Shown: in pieces, positions 34,528 through 42,240 of the stretch
Layout of the letters: every line of letters starts with the position of its first letter
How positions within the stretch are numbered: the stretch's first letter is position 1
Assembly (NCBI RefSeq): GCF_000785555.1
Contig: NZ_CP009129.1
Location: 248,001 to 312,000 of the forward strand
Direction of reading: 5' to 3'
Length of the DNA: 64,000 nucleotides
Source: Planococcus sp. PAMC 21323
Lineage (GTDB): Bacteria; Bacillota; Bacilli; Bacillales_A; Planococcaceae
Notes under the pieces: model-generated
What the model was told of the DNA's origin: nothing
Databases searched by the model: none
The model's input: the letters and a program-made list of their open reading frames with translations, nothing else
Position numbers and translations under genes: made by a program

Positions 34528-35310
34528 ATGAAAAAGCAAATCGTTACACTAACTGCTATTGCAGCATTAAGTGTAGGAGCAGCTACAACAGCTAGCGCTT
34601 CATCGTCATATACAGTTCAATCAGGTGATACTCTATGGGGAATTTCGCAAGATAATAATGTATCGGTAGAAAGCTTAAAAGGATGGAACGATCTATCATC
34701 AGATCTAATCTTCCCGAACCAAGCACTCGAAATCGATGGTAAAGCAACATCAACGACAACATCAGACAAATCAACATATACAGTAAAATCAGGTGACACA
34801 TTATTTAAAATCGCAAGTGCTCACGGAATTTCAGTAGATAGCTTAATGAGCTGGAACGGAATTTCTAGCTCTATGATTTATCCAGGTGAAACATTTACTG
34901 TTAAAGGTGGAACAGCACAAAAAGCTGAAGCACCAGCACCAGCAAAATCAACTGCACCAACACCTGCACCAGCAAGTGCTCCTGCAGAAAAAGCACCAGC
35001 ACAAGCTTCAACACAAGCTGGTAAAACGATGACAGTTTCAGCAACAGCGTATACTGCTTATTGTGCAGGGTGTTCTGGAACTACAGCGACAGGCATTGAC
35101 CTTCGCGCAAATCCAAACCAAAAAGTAATTGCTGTTGATCCTTCTGTTATTCCATTAGGCTCTAAAGTTTGGGTTGAAGGATACGGAGAAGCAATCGCTG
35201 GCGATACTGGCGGCGCAATCAAAGGCAACAAAATTGATGTCTTTATCCCAACACAAAGCGAAGCTCTACAATGGGGACGCAAAAATATTACAATTAAAGT
35301 TTTAAACTAA
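34528..35310 (+). CDS. Secreted LysM and 3D-domain wall protein (YocH-like)
   Basis: 260 residues. Signal peptide 1-25 (ending ASA), two LysM domains (about 28-70 and 80-124) that hold it on peptidoglycan, an Ala/Pro-rich linker (about 128-165), and a C-terminal 3D domain (about 168-259) with its aspartates in AVDPSVIPLGS, AGDTGG and IDVF. 3D domains have lytic-transglycosylase-like activity on glycan strands. AAGGAGG precedes ATG 34528; the longer open frame has no start signal. The domain order equals B. subtilis YocH. Confidence 0.9.
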   Translation: MKKQIVTLTAIAALSVGAATTASASSSYTVQSGDTLWGISQDNNVSVESLKGWNDLSSDLIFPNQALEIDGKATSTTTSDKSTYTVKSGDTLFKIASAHGISVDSLMSWNGISSSMIYPGETFTVKGGTAQKAEAPAPAKSTAPTPAPASAPAEKAPAQASTQAGKTMTVSATAYTAYCAGCSGTTATGIDLRANPNQKVIAVDPSVIPLGSKVWVEGYGEAIAGDTGGAIKGNKIDVFIPTQSEALQWGRKNITIKVLN

Positions 35311-35326
35311 AATAATACTGCTACAA

Positions 35327-35360
35327 AGCCGAGGTGTTCATTCCCTTGGCTCTTTTTTTT
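35327..35360 (+). terminator. Terminator
   Basis: AGCCGAGG pairs with CCTTGGCT (one G-T pair), followed by nine T. Confidence 0.8.
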
Positions 35361-35500
35361 GGTCTTTTTTAATCGTTAAGTATTCAGAATAGGGTTTATA
35401 CAAAGGGATGTTTTTTAATAAGAAGGTTGCATAAATGATTATTGAGGGAGTATAGTGAGTTTATATTCAGAATAATTAATTAAATAAGGAGGTTAGCAAA

Positions 35501-36253
35501 ATGGCGGAAAAAAGTAAAAGTTTTTCACGACGTGACTTCTTAAAAACTTCAGGGATAGCAACAGGTGCTTTAATTGGTGGAGGAATTATTGGTGGCTTAA
35601 TCGGTGCTAACACGAACAAGCAAGATACCACTACGACTGCTCCAGGTACTTCGGGTGGAAATTCAGGGTCTACTGGTGCAGTAAGAGGTTTGACGTTTTT
35701 TAATACAGCTGCAGAATTTGAAATCTTATCACAAGCTACAGAACGAATTTTCCCAGAAGATGACTTAGGACCAGGAGCTATTGGATTAGGAGTTCCTTAT
35801 TTTATCGATGGACAATTAGCTGGTAGTTACGGAGAAAATTCAAAAGAATACATGCAAGGTCCTTTTTTCGAAGGAGAGCCTACACAAGGATACCAAAGTC
35901 GACTTAAGCGTAATGAGATATTTAGACAAGGTATTCAGGTTATGGAACAAGAAGCAAAAAATCGCTTTGATGCCAAGTTCGTTGATTTAAAAGGTGAACA
36001 AATGGATGAAATTTTAACGGCGTTGCAAGAAAATGAAATCAAAATGAGAGGTGTAGAATCTCAATTTTTCTTCCGTTTATTAAGACAAGCAACTTTAGAA
36101 GGAGCTTATGCGGATCCGATTTATGGAGGGAATGTCAACATGGAAGGTTGGAAAATGAAAGGCTTCCCTGGACATCAGTTAGCATATATTAAAGACATTG
36201 AAAGTGAAGACTTTATTAAAATTGAGCCTAAATCTGTAGGAATGAACCATTAA
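35501..36253 (+). CDS. Gluconate 2-dehydrogenase subunit 3-like, Tat-exported
   Basis: 250 residues of the Gluconate_2-dh3 family, the small chaperone-like subunit of membrane sugar dehydrogenases. The Tat signal SRRDFLK is at residues 9-15, followed by a Gly/Ala-rich hydrophobic core and a Thr/Ser/Gly-rich linker. The domain starts at about residue 63 (LTFFNTAAEFEILSQATERIFPED). AAGGAGG precedes the ATG. It is followed by the GMC catalytic subunit, tatA and tatC on one transcript, so its own translocase is co-encoded. Confidence 0.9.
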   Translation: MAEKSKSFSRRDFLKTSGIATGALIGGGIIGGLIGANTNKQDTTTTAPGTSGGNSGSTGAVRGLTFFNTAAEFEILSQATERIFPEDDLGPGAIGLGVPYFIDGQLAGSYGENSKEYMQGPFFEGEPTQGYQSRLKRNEIFRQGIQVMEQEAKNRFDAKFVDLKGEQMDEILTALQENEIKMRGVESQFFFRLLRQATLEGAYADPIYGGNVNMEGWKMKGFPGHQLAYIKDIESEDFIKIEPKSVGMNH

Positions 36254-36273
36254 ACGAAAAAGGAGGAATCACT

Positions 36274-37986
36274 ATGGTGACAACTTTGGAAAGTGTGGAC
36301 GTGGTAACGGTGGGTGTCGGATGGACAGGCGGTATTATTGCTGCGGAATGTGCAAAAGAAGGCCTTAAAGTAGTGGGGTTAGAACGTGGTCGCGAGCGTG
36401 GTACAGAAGATTTTAGTATGGTTCATGACGAATATCGCTATGCTGTTCGCTATGAATTGATGCAGGATTTATCTAAGGAAACCCTCACGTTTCGTAATAA
36501 TCGAAAACAGCGCGCTTTGCCAATGCGTCAATTAGGCTCATTTTTGCTAGGTGAAGGTTTAGGTGGATCCGGTACGCATTGGAATGGGCAGACGTGGCGT
36601 TTTCTTCCGTATGATTTTGAAATTAAAACAATGACTGATAAAAAATATGGAGCGAATAAACTATCCGCTGATTACACCATACAAGATTGGGGCATTACAT
36701 ACGACGAATTAGAGCCTTATTTTGATCGTTTTGAAAAAACTGTAGGTCTTTCGGGAGAAGATAAAAATCCGTTTTGGGGAAAGCGTTCAAGTGATTTCCC
36801 AACACCCCCGATGAAAAAAACGCCAATGTTGCAACGTTTTGAAAAAGCTACATCAAGTTTAGGTTATACGCCGTTTATGATGCCTTCTGCCAATTTATCA
36901 GAGGCTTATGAGAATCCAGATGGTCAAAAAATCAATGCTTGTCAGTATTGCGGATTTTGTGAGCGTTTTGGCTGTGAGTATGGAGCAAAAACTTCACCGG
37001 AAATCACAGTAGTACCTGCAGCTAAAGCAACAGGGAATTACGAAGTTAAATTTAATGCGAACGTTGTGGAAGTGATGAAAGAAGGCGATAAAGTAACAGG
37101 AGTCAGATACTACGACACTGTGACTTTTGAAGAATTTATTCAACCTGCGAATGTTGTTGTACTAACAAGTTACATTATGAATAATGCGAAATTGTTGATG
37201 GTTTCCGATATCGGACAGCAGTACGACCCAGAAACAGGTCAAGGAACATTAGGTAAAAACTATGCATATCAAATTCTTCCTGGAGCTTCAGGGTTTTTCG
37301 ATGAACAAATGAATACCTTTATGGGAGCCGGAGCTTTAGGTATGACGATTGATGATTTTAATGGCGATGCCTTTGATCATGGAGATCTCGATTTTATCCA
37401 TGGTGCCAGCTTATCTTCGACGCAAACGGGTACTCGTCCAATTTTATCTAATCCAACTCCACCAGGCACTCCATCATGGGGAGCCGACTTTAAACGCGCT
37501 TCCATTGAAAACTATACAAGAATACAAGGGGTAGGTGGGCAAGGAGCTTCAATGCCACATAAAGAAAATTTCTTAACACTGGATAATACGTATAAAGATA
37601 TTTATGGCATTCCTCTATTGCAGTTAAACTATAACTTTACAGATCAGGATCGAGCACTTCATCTTTATATTACTGAAAAAGCGAAAGAAATTTTAAATGA
37701 AATGGGTGCAAAAACGGTTGCCGCAGGCGGTGAACTGGGAGATTACGATATTGTACCTTATCAAACAACGCACAATACAGGCGGAACGATTATGGGTGCA
37801 GACCCAGAGACTAGCGTAGTCAATAATTTCTTGCAACATTGGGATGCTGAAAATCTATTCGTAGTAGGAGCAGGGAACTTTGCGCATAACGGTGGCTATA
37901 ACCCAACAGGCACGGTTGGAGCACTTGCGTATCGTTGCGCAGAAGGTGTTATTCGCTATAGTCGTGAAGGCGGCTCACTTGTTTAA
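36274..37986 (+). CDS. GMC-family sugar/alcohol dehydrogenase, large subunit
   Basis: A 570-residue FAD enzyme. The FAD loop is [13 protein letters not shown] (about residues 12-24), with a [12 protein letters not shown] segment. The C-terminal catalytic part is [12 protein letters not shown], and the closing [17 protein letters not shown] has the active-site His and Asn. A cysteine cluster C-x2-C-x2-C-x4-C (223, 226, 229, 234) could hold an iron-sulfur centre, as in FAD-dependent glucose and fructose dehydrogenases. It has no signal peptide, so it is presumably carried out by the Tat partner encoded upstream. No cytochrome c subunit follows, so the electron acceptor is unknown. Confidence 0.9.
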   Translation: MVTTLESVDVVTVGVGWTGGIIAAECAKEGLKVVGLERGRERGTEDFSMVHDEYRYAVRYELMQDLSKETLTFRNNRKQRALPMRQLGSFLLGEGLGGSGTHWNGQTWRFLPYDFEIKTMTDKKYGANKLSADYTIQDWGITYDELEPYFDRFEKTVGLSGEDKNPFWGKRSSDFPTPPMKKTPMLQRFEKATSSLGYTPFMMPSANLSEAYENPDGQKINACQYCGFCERFGCEYGAKTSPEITVVPAAKATGNYEVKFNANVVEVMKEGDKVTGVRYYDTVTFEEFIQPANVVVLTSYIMNNAKLLMVSDIGQQYDPETGQGTLGKNYAYQILPGASGFFDEQMNTFMGAGALGMTIDDFNGDAFDHGDLDFIHGASLSSTQTGTRPILSNPTPPGTPSWGADFKRASIENYTRIQGVGGQGASMPHKENFLTLDNTYKDIYGIPLLQLNYNFTDQDRALHLYITEKAKEILNEMGAKTVAAGGELGDYDIVPYQTTHNTGGTIMGADPETSVVNNFLQHWDAENLFVVGAGNFAHNGGYNPTGTVGALAYRCAEGVIRYSREGGSLV

Positions 37987-38003
37987 TAAAGGAGGAGAAA
38001 AAA

Positions 38004-38228
38004 ATGGGAGGATTAGCTTCTATAGGTGTACCAGGTTTAATCATTATTTTAGTGATTGTGTTGATCATATTCGGACCTAAAAAACTACCAGAAATTGGTG
38101 GGGCAGTCGGAAAAACTTTCTCTGAATTTAAACGTTCAACAAAAGGATTAATGGATGATGATGAGGAAGAAACGGTGAAAAAAGACACAGTTGAAGATAA
38201 AGACTTAAAAAAATCTGAGAAACTATGA
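38004..38228 (+). CDS. tatA: Twin-arginine translocase subunit TatA
   Basis: 74 residues: a short N-terminal membrane helix (about 8-22), the hinge FGPKKLPE, an amphipathic helix ([15 protein letters not shown]), and an acidic then charged tail. It forms the pore of the Tat system. AGGAGG precedes the ATG. It lies 17 bases after the GMC gene and 10 before tatC, so this is a cargo-dedicated TatAC pair of the minimal Bacillus type without TatB. Confidence 0.95.
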   Translation: MGGLASIGVPGLIIILVIVLIIFGPKKLPEIGGAVGKTFSEFKRSTKGLMDDDEEETVKKDTVEDKDLKKSEKL

Positions 38229-38238
38229 AGGTGGTTAA

Positions 38239-39078
38239 ATGGATCCGTACGGAGACAAAAAGCTAATAAGTCCGTTGCATAAAAAAGCGGCACAACCAGA
38301 AGAGCCTGCGGAAAAGGTTCCGGTGAAAAATCCGGAACCTCCTATTAATGAACCTGAAACACCGCTGCAAGTCGAAACATTGGTGGATCATTTAGGAGAA
38401 TTACGAAAACAACTCATTAAAAGTGCTGTTGTTTTCTTGTTTTTCTTAGTAGTTGTCTTTTCAACTTTGAATTTTTGGTTCCCTTATATCGTGAAAGGAA
38501 ACAATTTAGTCATTTTAGGTCCTCTTGAAGTGATTAAGTTTTATACTTCCATATCCGCAACATTAGCTTTAGGATTGTCCTTACCATTTCTAATTCATTT
38601 TATATGGAAATTTGTAAAGCCGGGCCTTGAAGAAAAAGAAGCCCGTTTTCTTGGCTTGTATTCACCTGTGATGTTTTTATTATTTATTTTAGGAATTGCT
38701 TTTGGATATTTTATTGTAAATCCGTTAAGCTTTCAATTCTTAATTGGTATGGGAATGGCGAACTTTGATGTTATGATTTCAGCAAATGAATACATTCATT
38801 TTCTTATCATGACAACTGTACCGCTCGGTCTATTATTTGAAATGCCCATTATCGCTTTGTTTTTATCTTCGATTGGCGTTTTAACTTCAGTTTCGATGAA
38901 AAAGGTTAGGAAATGGTCTTACCTTGTATTAGCAGTTGTTTCGGCATTAATTACTCCGCCGGATTTTTTGAGCCAATTGCTCGTATTGATTCCAATGGCA
39001 GGACTTTACGAAACGAGTATTTTCATCATCAAAAAAACCGAGCAACGTAAAGAGGCTATCGAAGATACGGTAGTGTAA
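38239..39078 (+). CDS. tatC: Twin-arginine translocase subunit TatC
   Basis: A 279-residue, six-helix membrane receptor for twin-arginine signals. HLGELRKQL at about residues 51-59 is the conserved cytoplasmic start, FVKPGLEEKEARF follows TM2, and the TPPDFLSQLLVLIPM segment is typical. The N-terminus is longer than usual by about 45 residues, rich in Pro and Glu, with no clear function. AAGGTGG precedes the ATG. A strong terminator ends the four-gene operon. Confidence 0.95.
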   Translation: MDPYGDKKLISPLHKKAAQPEEPAEKVPVKNPEPPINEPETPLQVETLVDHLGELRKQLIKSAVVFLFFLVVVFSTLNFWFPYIVKGNNLVILGPLEVIKFYTSISATLALGLSLPFLIHFIWKFVKPGLEEKEARFLGLYSPVMFLLFILGIAFGYFIVNPLSFQFLIGMGMANFDVMISANEYIHFLIMTTVPLGLLFEMPIIALFLSSIGVLTSVSMKKVRKWSYLVLAVVSALITPPDFLSQLLVLIPMAGLYETSIFIIKKTEQRKEAIEDTVV

Positions 39079-39079
39079 T

Positions 39080-39113
39080 AAAAGGGGACTGCAAATCGCA
39101 GCCCCTTTTATTT
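39080..39113 (+). terminator. Terminator of the Tat operon
   Basis: AAAAGGGGACTGC pairs with GCAGCCCCTTTT (one bulge). Confidence 0.88.
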
Positions 39114-39232
39114 GGTGGAAAATTCAGATATTTATTGGCTATTAACCTATAACTGCTATACACTAAAAGAGCAGGTGATCGTCAGAAAATCCGTAAGTGG
39201 AAAGTGTATATCCATTATGAGGAGGATGCGAC

Positions 39233-39703
39233 ATGACAGTAGAAATCAAAGAAATTCAAGACTTGAAAAAGCTAGATGTTTCGAAACTGGTAGAAGAAAG
39301 TGAAGCCGAAGGGTATCGTTTTTTAAGAAGACTTGTAGATCAGTACGAAGATGGCAGCAATACATTTAATAAGCAATCCGAAGTTTTATACGGTGTATGG
39401 GATCAGGATCATTTGATAGCAATTGGCGGATTAAATCGTGATCCGTATTCGAGTAAAGATGGTGTAGGGAGACTTCGGAGGTTCTATATTTCTACTAATG
39501 CTCGTCGACAAGGCGTCGGCACAAAGTTATTACAAACAATTGTTGAAGATGCAAAAGGACATTTCCACGAACTTGTTGTCCGGACAGATTCTTCAGCAGC
39601 CGATGCTTTTTACAGAGCCAATGGCTTTTCGGGAGACCTTGGATTACCAGAAGCTACTCATGGCATCGTTTTAGAACAGGAACAACGTAAGAAGGCAGAG
39701 TAA
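39233..39703 (+). CDS. GNAT-family N-acetyltransferase
   Basis: 156 residues with the GNAT acetyl-CoA motif RRFYISTNARRQGVGTKLLQTI (R-x-x-G-x-G around residues 86-91) and the downstream DAFYRANGF strand-helix. Acceptor unknown. AGGAGG precedes ATG 39233. Monocistronic. Confidence 0.88.
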   Translation: MTVEIKEIQDLKKLDVSKLVEESEAEGYRFLRRLVDQYEDGSNTFNKQSEVLYGVWDQDHLIAIGGLNRDPYSSKDGVGRLRRFYISTNARRQGVGTKLLQTIVEDAKGHFHELVVRTDSSAADAFYRANGFSGDLGLPEATHGIVLEQEQRKKAE

Positions 39704-39714
39704 TACCTTTATGG

Positions 39715-39745
39715 AAACGGCTTGCAGTTGCAAGCCGTTTTTTTA
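39715..39745 (+). terminator. Terminator
   Basis: AAACGGCTTGCA pairs with TGCAAGCCGTTT, then TTTT. Confidence 0.9.
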
Positions 39746-39841
39746 TGTATAGAAATATTTAGAGAAGCTCGTCCAGTTTGTTGGAATATGTGGTAACGTA
39801 AAAAGAGCTGATTAATTTGAAAGTATGATAGGGGCGATTTC

Positions 39842-40255
39842 ATGGAAATGTCGAATTGGAAAGGCGCTGCAGGCGTCTGCATCAATGAAAAAAACGAAGT
39901 ACTATTAGTGTTGCAAGGAGTTCCAGGAGAAGAAAAAAAGTGGACAGTACCGGCAGGCGGAATTGAAGGAGCAGAAACGGTTGAACAATGCTGTACGCGA
40001 GAATTTTTTGAAGAAACAGGATTGTCTGTTCGAGTTATAGAAAAGTTAAGCACGCGAGCAGGAGAATACGAAGATTCGAAAGTGTCTTTTGAAGTGGTTT
40101 ATTTTAAAGTAGAAGTGACAGGTGGAGAAATTGTCCTTCATCGAGAAGATGAGTGGATTGCCGATGTTGCGTGGAAACCCATTGCTGAAATTCGTGAATT
40201 AGAAATGACTTATCCAGACGACGCTGAGCTTATTGAATCTTTAGCAGTTCAGTAA
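39842..40255 (+). CDS. Nudix hydrolase
   Basis: 137 residues. The Nudix box is complete: G at the start of GGIEGAE, seven residues, then REFFEETGL, fitting G-x5-E-x7-REUxEExGU. It hydrolyses a nucleoside diphosphate linked to another group, with Mg; substrate unknown. AGGGGCG precedes the ATG. A 55-residue gene follows. Confidence 0.9.
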   Translation: MEMSNWKGAAGVCINEKNEVLLVLQGVPGEEKKWTVPAGGIEGAETVEQCCTREFFEETGLSVRVIEKLSTRAGEYEDSKVSFEVVYFKVEVTGGEIVLHREDEWIADVAWKPIAEIRELEMTYPDDAELIESLAVQ

Positions 40256-40334
40256 TTTGATAATATTTCGTAAGGATTATAAATAAACAGAACGGGTAAT
40301 TACGGTGTAATAGCAATCCGAGGAGGTGTTTTGG

Positions 40335-40502
40335 ATGAAAAAAGACCGTGAGAATAAAGACGGAGAACAACTGATTCCAGAAGTTGAACCGAGACGCAAT
40401 ATGCCAGCTGAAAAGGGAATGGACCCCATGCCGGACAGAGATATAGAGTATAAAGAAAACTCGAATGAAAAATACAGTGACAATACGCAACAGGAAGAGT
40501 AG
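40335..40502 (+). CDS. Small hydrophilic protein, 55 aa
   Basis: Highly charged, no hydrophobic segment, Pro- and Met-containing centre (NMPAEKGMDPMPDRDIEY), ending in QQEE. AGGAGGTG (40321-40328) is a perfect ribosome binding site seven bases from the ATG, and a terminator begins at the stop codon, so the gene looks real though short. It is intrinsically disordered in appearance; no family is recognised. Confidence 0.7.
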   Translation: MKKDRENKDGEQLIPEVEPRRNMPAEKGMDPMPDRDIEYKENSNEKYSDNTQQEE

Positions 40503-40528
40503 GCAAGCCAAGTATTGGCTTGCCTTTT
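40501..40528 (+). terminator. Terminator
   Basis: AGGCAAGCCAA pairs with TTGGCTTGCCT, then TTT; it overlaps the stop codon. Confidence 0.85.
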
Positions 40529-40551
40529 GCATCTGGAAAGGAGATTGTTAA

Positions 40552-41493
40552 ATGCCTCAATACACTTTCAAACATGCGGTCTGGCACGAAGAAGAAGGTG
40601 TTGGAAGTACGAGCTTCCGTAAATATCTTCCGGAAAACGACAAAATGCATAATTGGATTGATAAATCGATAAATCCAGCGGTCAATATTCTTCATACGCA
40701 TACGGTTGACCGCGGCAAGGAATCTTTATGGGGATCATTAATATACAAACAAAGTGAAACTTCTAAAGGATCTCGTGAAGTGTTTCATTTCTATATATCT
40801 TCAAATGTTTTTGTCACTAGTAAAATTAATTTTGAACAAGATTCAGATTTAAATAAAGATGAAATTTTACGCCAGATGGAAAATGCCTCATCTTCTATCG
40901 AAATCATGATGATTATTCTTGGCGAAATGGTCGCATCCATTTTACATAAAATAGATCGTTTCGAAGAACGTCTACATGACTTATTATGGGCAATAAAAGA
41001 ACACAACAACAAAAAGACTTTAGGTGAAATTGAAACCATTCGGCATGAGATTTTATTGTGGAAGCATCTAATTATGGGGTTTCAAGAAATTAAAATGGCC
41101 ATCGAAGAAACATTTGGAAAAGACGTTATAGATCAAATAGAATATCGGAGAACCGCTACTCGAATTGAGCGTTGTGTAATGCTCGTTAATTCCTATGAAG
41201 ATGAAGTGAATAATATGGTTGATATCGAAAACGTAGTAGCCAATTATCGAGGCAATGAAATCATGAAAACCTTAACGGTATTAACAACTTTATTTACCCC
41301 TGTCATGGCGTGGGGGGCTCTATGGGGAATGAACTTCGAGAATATGCCTGAGTTAAAATGGAAGTTCGGATATCTTGGGTCGGTGTTGATCATTTTAGGA
41401 TCAACATTTATTCTGTATCTATACCTCAGGCAAAAAGGATGGATGGGGGATATTTTGCAGTCGATTGGAAAAAGTACAGGTAGGAAAAAATAA
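40552..41493 (+). CDS. CorA-family Mg/divalent metal transporter
   Basis: A 313-residue pentameric channel-type transporter. A soluble N-terminal domain and long helix (about 100-235) precede two membrane helices at the C-terminus. The GMN selectivity motif is present (LWGMNFENMPELKW). The protein is somewhat divergent from classical CorA. AAAGGAG precedes the ATG. Confidence 0.9.
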   Translation: MPQYTFKHAVWHEEEGVGSTSFRKYLPENDKMHNWIDKSINPAVNILHTHTVDRGKESLWGSLIYKQSETSKGSREVFHFYISSNVFVTSKINFEQDSDLNKDEILRQMENASSSIEIMMIILGEMVASILHKIDRFEERLHDLLWAIKEHNNKKTLGEIETIRHEILLWKHLIMGFQEIKMAIEETFGKDVIDQIEYRRTATRIERCVMLVNSYEDEVNNMVDIENVVANYRGNEIMKTLTVLTTLFTPVMAWGALWGMNFENMPELKWKFGYLGSVLIILGSTFILYLYLRQKGWMGDILQSIGKSTGRKK

Positions 41494-41532
41494 GACGAAA
41501 GCAGGGTCTAACCGATCCCTGCTTTCGTCTTA
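41491..41532. terminator. Bidirectional terminator
   Basis: AAGACGAAAGCAGGG pairs with CCCTGCTTTCGTCTT between convergent genes. Confidence 0.9.
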
Positions 41533-41841
41533 TTTGGCTTTATCATTTTCTAGTTCTTGCAGTAGTTCGGTGTAAGGATGTAAATCCTGATCCCCGTGTT
41601 TTTCGATATAACCGGTGATTAATTCTTTCAAATCTCGTCGCTGCCGTTCTACTGCAACCAGTTTTTCCTTCATTGACTGTTGCTTCCATAGAACTGCATC
41701 TTGAACATCCTCCATTTTTTCAAGCATATCGATTTCAGCAAGCAACACTAAAGCTTCGGTTTTTTTAGCTTCGTACTTTTTTAAGGATCTTTCTACTTTT
41801 CGGGTATCGTTGTCAAAAGTCAATTTAGAGTACATAGACAT
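41530..41841 (-). CDS. Coiled-coil hypothetical protein, 103 aa
   Basis: Almost entirely charged helix, with heptad-like spacing of Leu/Ile/Met (about residues 12-85), so a coiled coil is likely. The C-terminus is HPYTELLQELENDKAK. No family is recognised. The start at 41841 (MSMYSKLTF) has AAGGGG eight bases upstream; the open frame extends eight codons further across that site. It diverges from the ABC-F leader. Confidence 0.65.
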   Translation of the reverse strand: MSMYSKLTFDNDTRKVERSLKKYEAKKTEALVLLAEIDMLEKMEDVQDAVLWKQQSMKEKLVAVERQRRDLKELITGYIEKHGDQDLHPYTELLQELENDKAK

Positions 41842-41955
41842 TTTCTGATTCCCCTTTCCAGTCAATAGCTCTTACTTATCAGTACCCGGATCTCAACAAG
41901 CTTATCCCTCTTTTTGAAGAGTAAGTTTATATATAAAGAATATTCTGTCAAAAAA

Positions 41956-41984
41956 TTGACGAAGTCTAATAGGAATTGTATGAT
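41956..41984 (+). promoter_or_regulatory. Strong sigma-A promoter of the uORF/ABC-F transcript
   Basis: TTGACG 41956-41961, 17-base spacer, TATGAT 41979-41984. The start would be near 41991, about 250 bases before the ABC-F gene. Confidence 0.75.
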
Positions 41985-42013
41985 AGAGAGACTAAATAAA
42001 GGAGGTGGGTAAG

Positions 42014-42151
42014 ATGAATCAAACTGGTAAACGCATGACAGAATGTCAAGAATATCTCTACATTCTTCATGGCGTTACTTTCACTGGAGTAGCTGGACAG
42101 GAGGAGTCTGTCTTTTTTCAGCCAACAAAATCGAGTGAATATTACCAGTAA
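42014..42151 (+). CDS. Leader peptide of the ABC-F gene, 45 aa
   Basis: 45 residues beginning MNQTGKRMTECQEYLYILHG and ending KSSEYYQ. It has a near-perfect ribosome binding site (AAAGGAGGTG) and lies between a strong promoter and an intrinsic terminator placed before the ABC-F gene. This is the layout of drug-sensing leader peptides, though longer than most known ones. Its stop codon overlaps AAGAGAC (42150-42156), which is complementary to GTCTCTT (42217-42223) just before the ABC-F start. Regulatory function is inferred. Confidence 0.65.
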   Translation: MNQTGKRMTECQEYLYILHGVTFTGVAGQEESVFFQPTKSSEYYQ

Positions 42152-42180
42152 GAGACGTCTGCCTACAATCGGATTTTAAC

Positions 42181-42208
42181 AAAGGCATGCCTCTTGGCGT
42201 GCCTTTTT
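42181..42208 (+). terminator. Attenuator in the ABC-F leader
   Basis: AAAGGCATGCC (42181-42191) pairs with GGCGTGCCTTT (42196-42206) around TCTT, followed by T's. It stands 30 bases after the leader peptide and 33 before the ABC-F start, so it should stop transcription unless relieved. Confidence 0.75.
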
Positions 42209-42240
42209 GTGTGCATGTCTCTTCTTTAGAGAGGAAGAGA

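Noticed and set aside
42187-42240. N-terminal extension of the ABC-F protein
   Set aside because: This stretch of open frame is the attenuator hairpin; the ATG at 42241 has its own ribosome binding site and matches the family's N-terminus.
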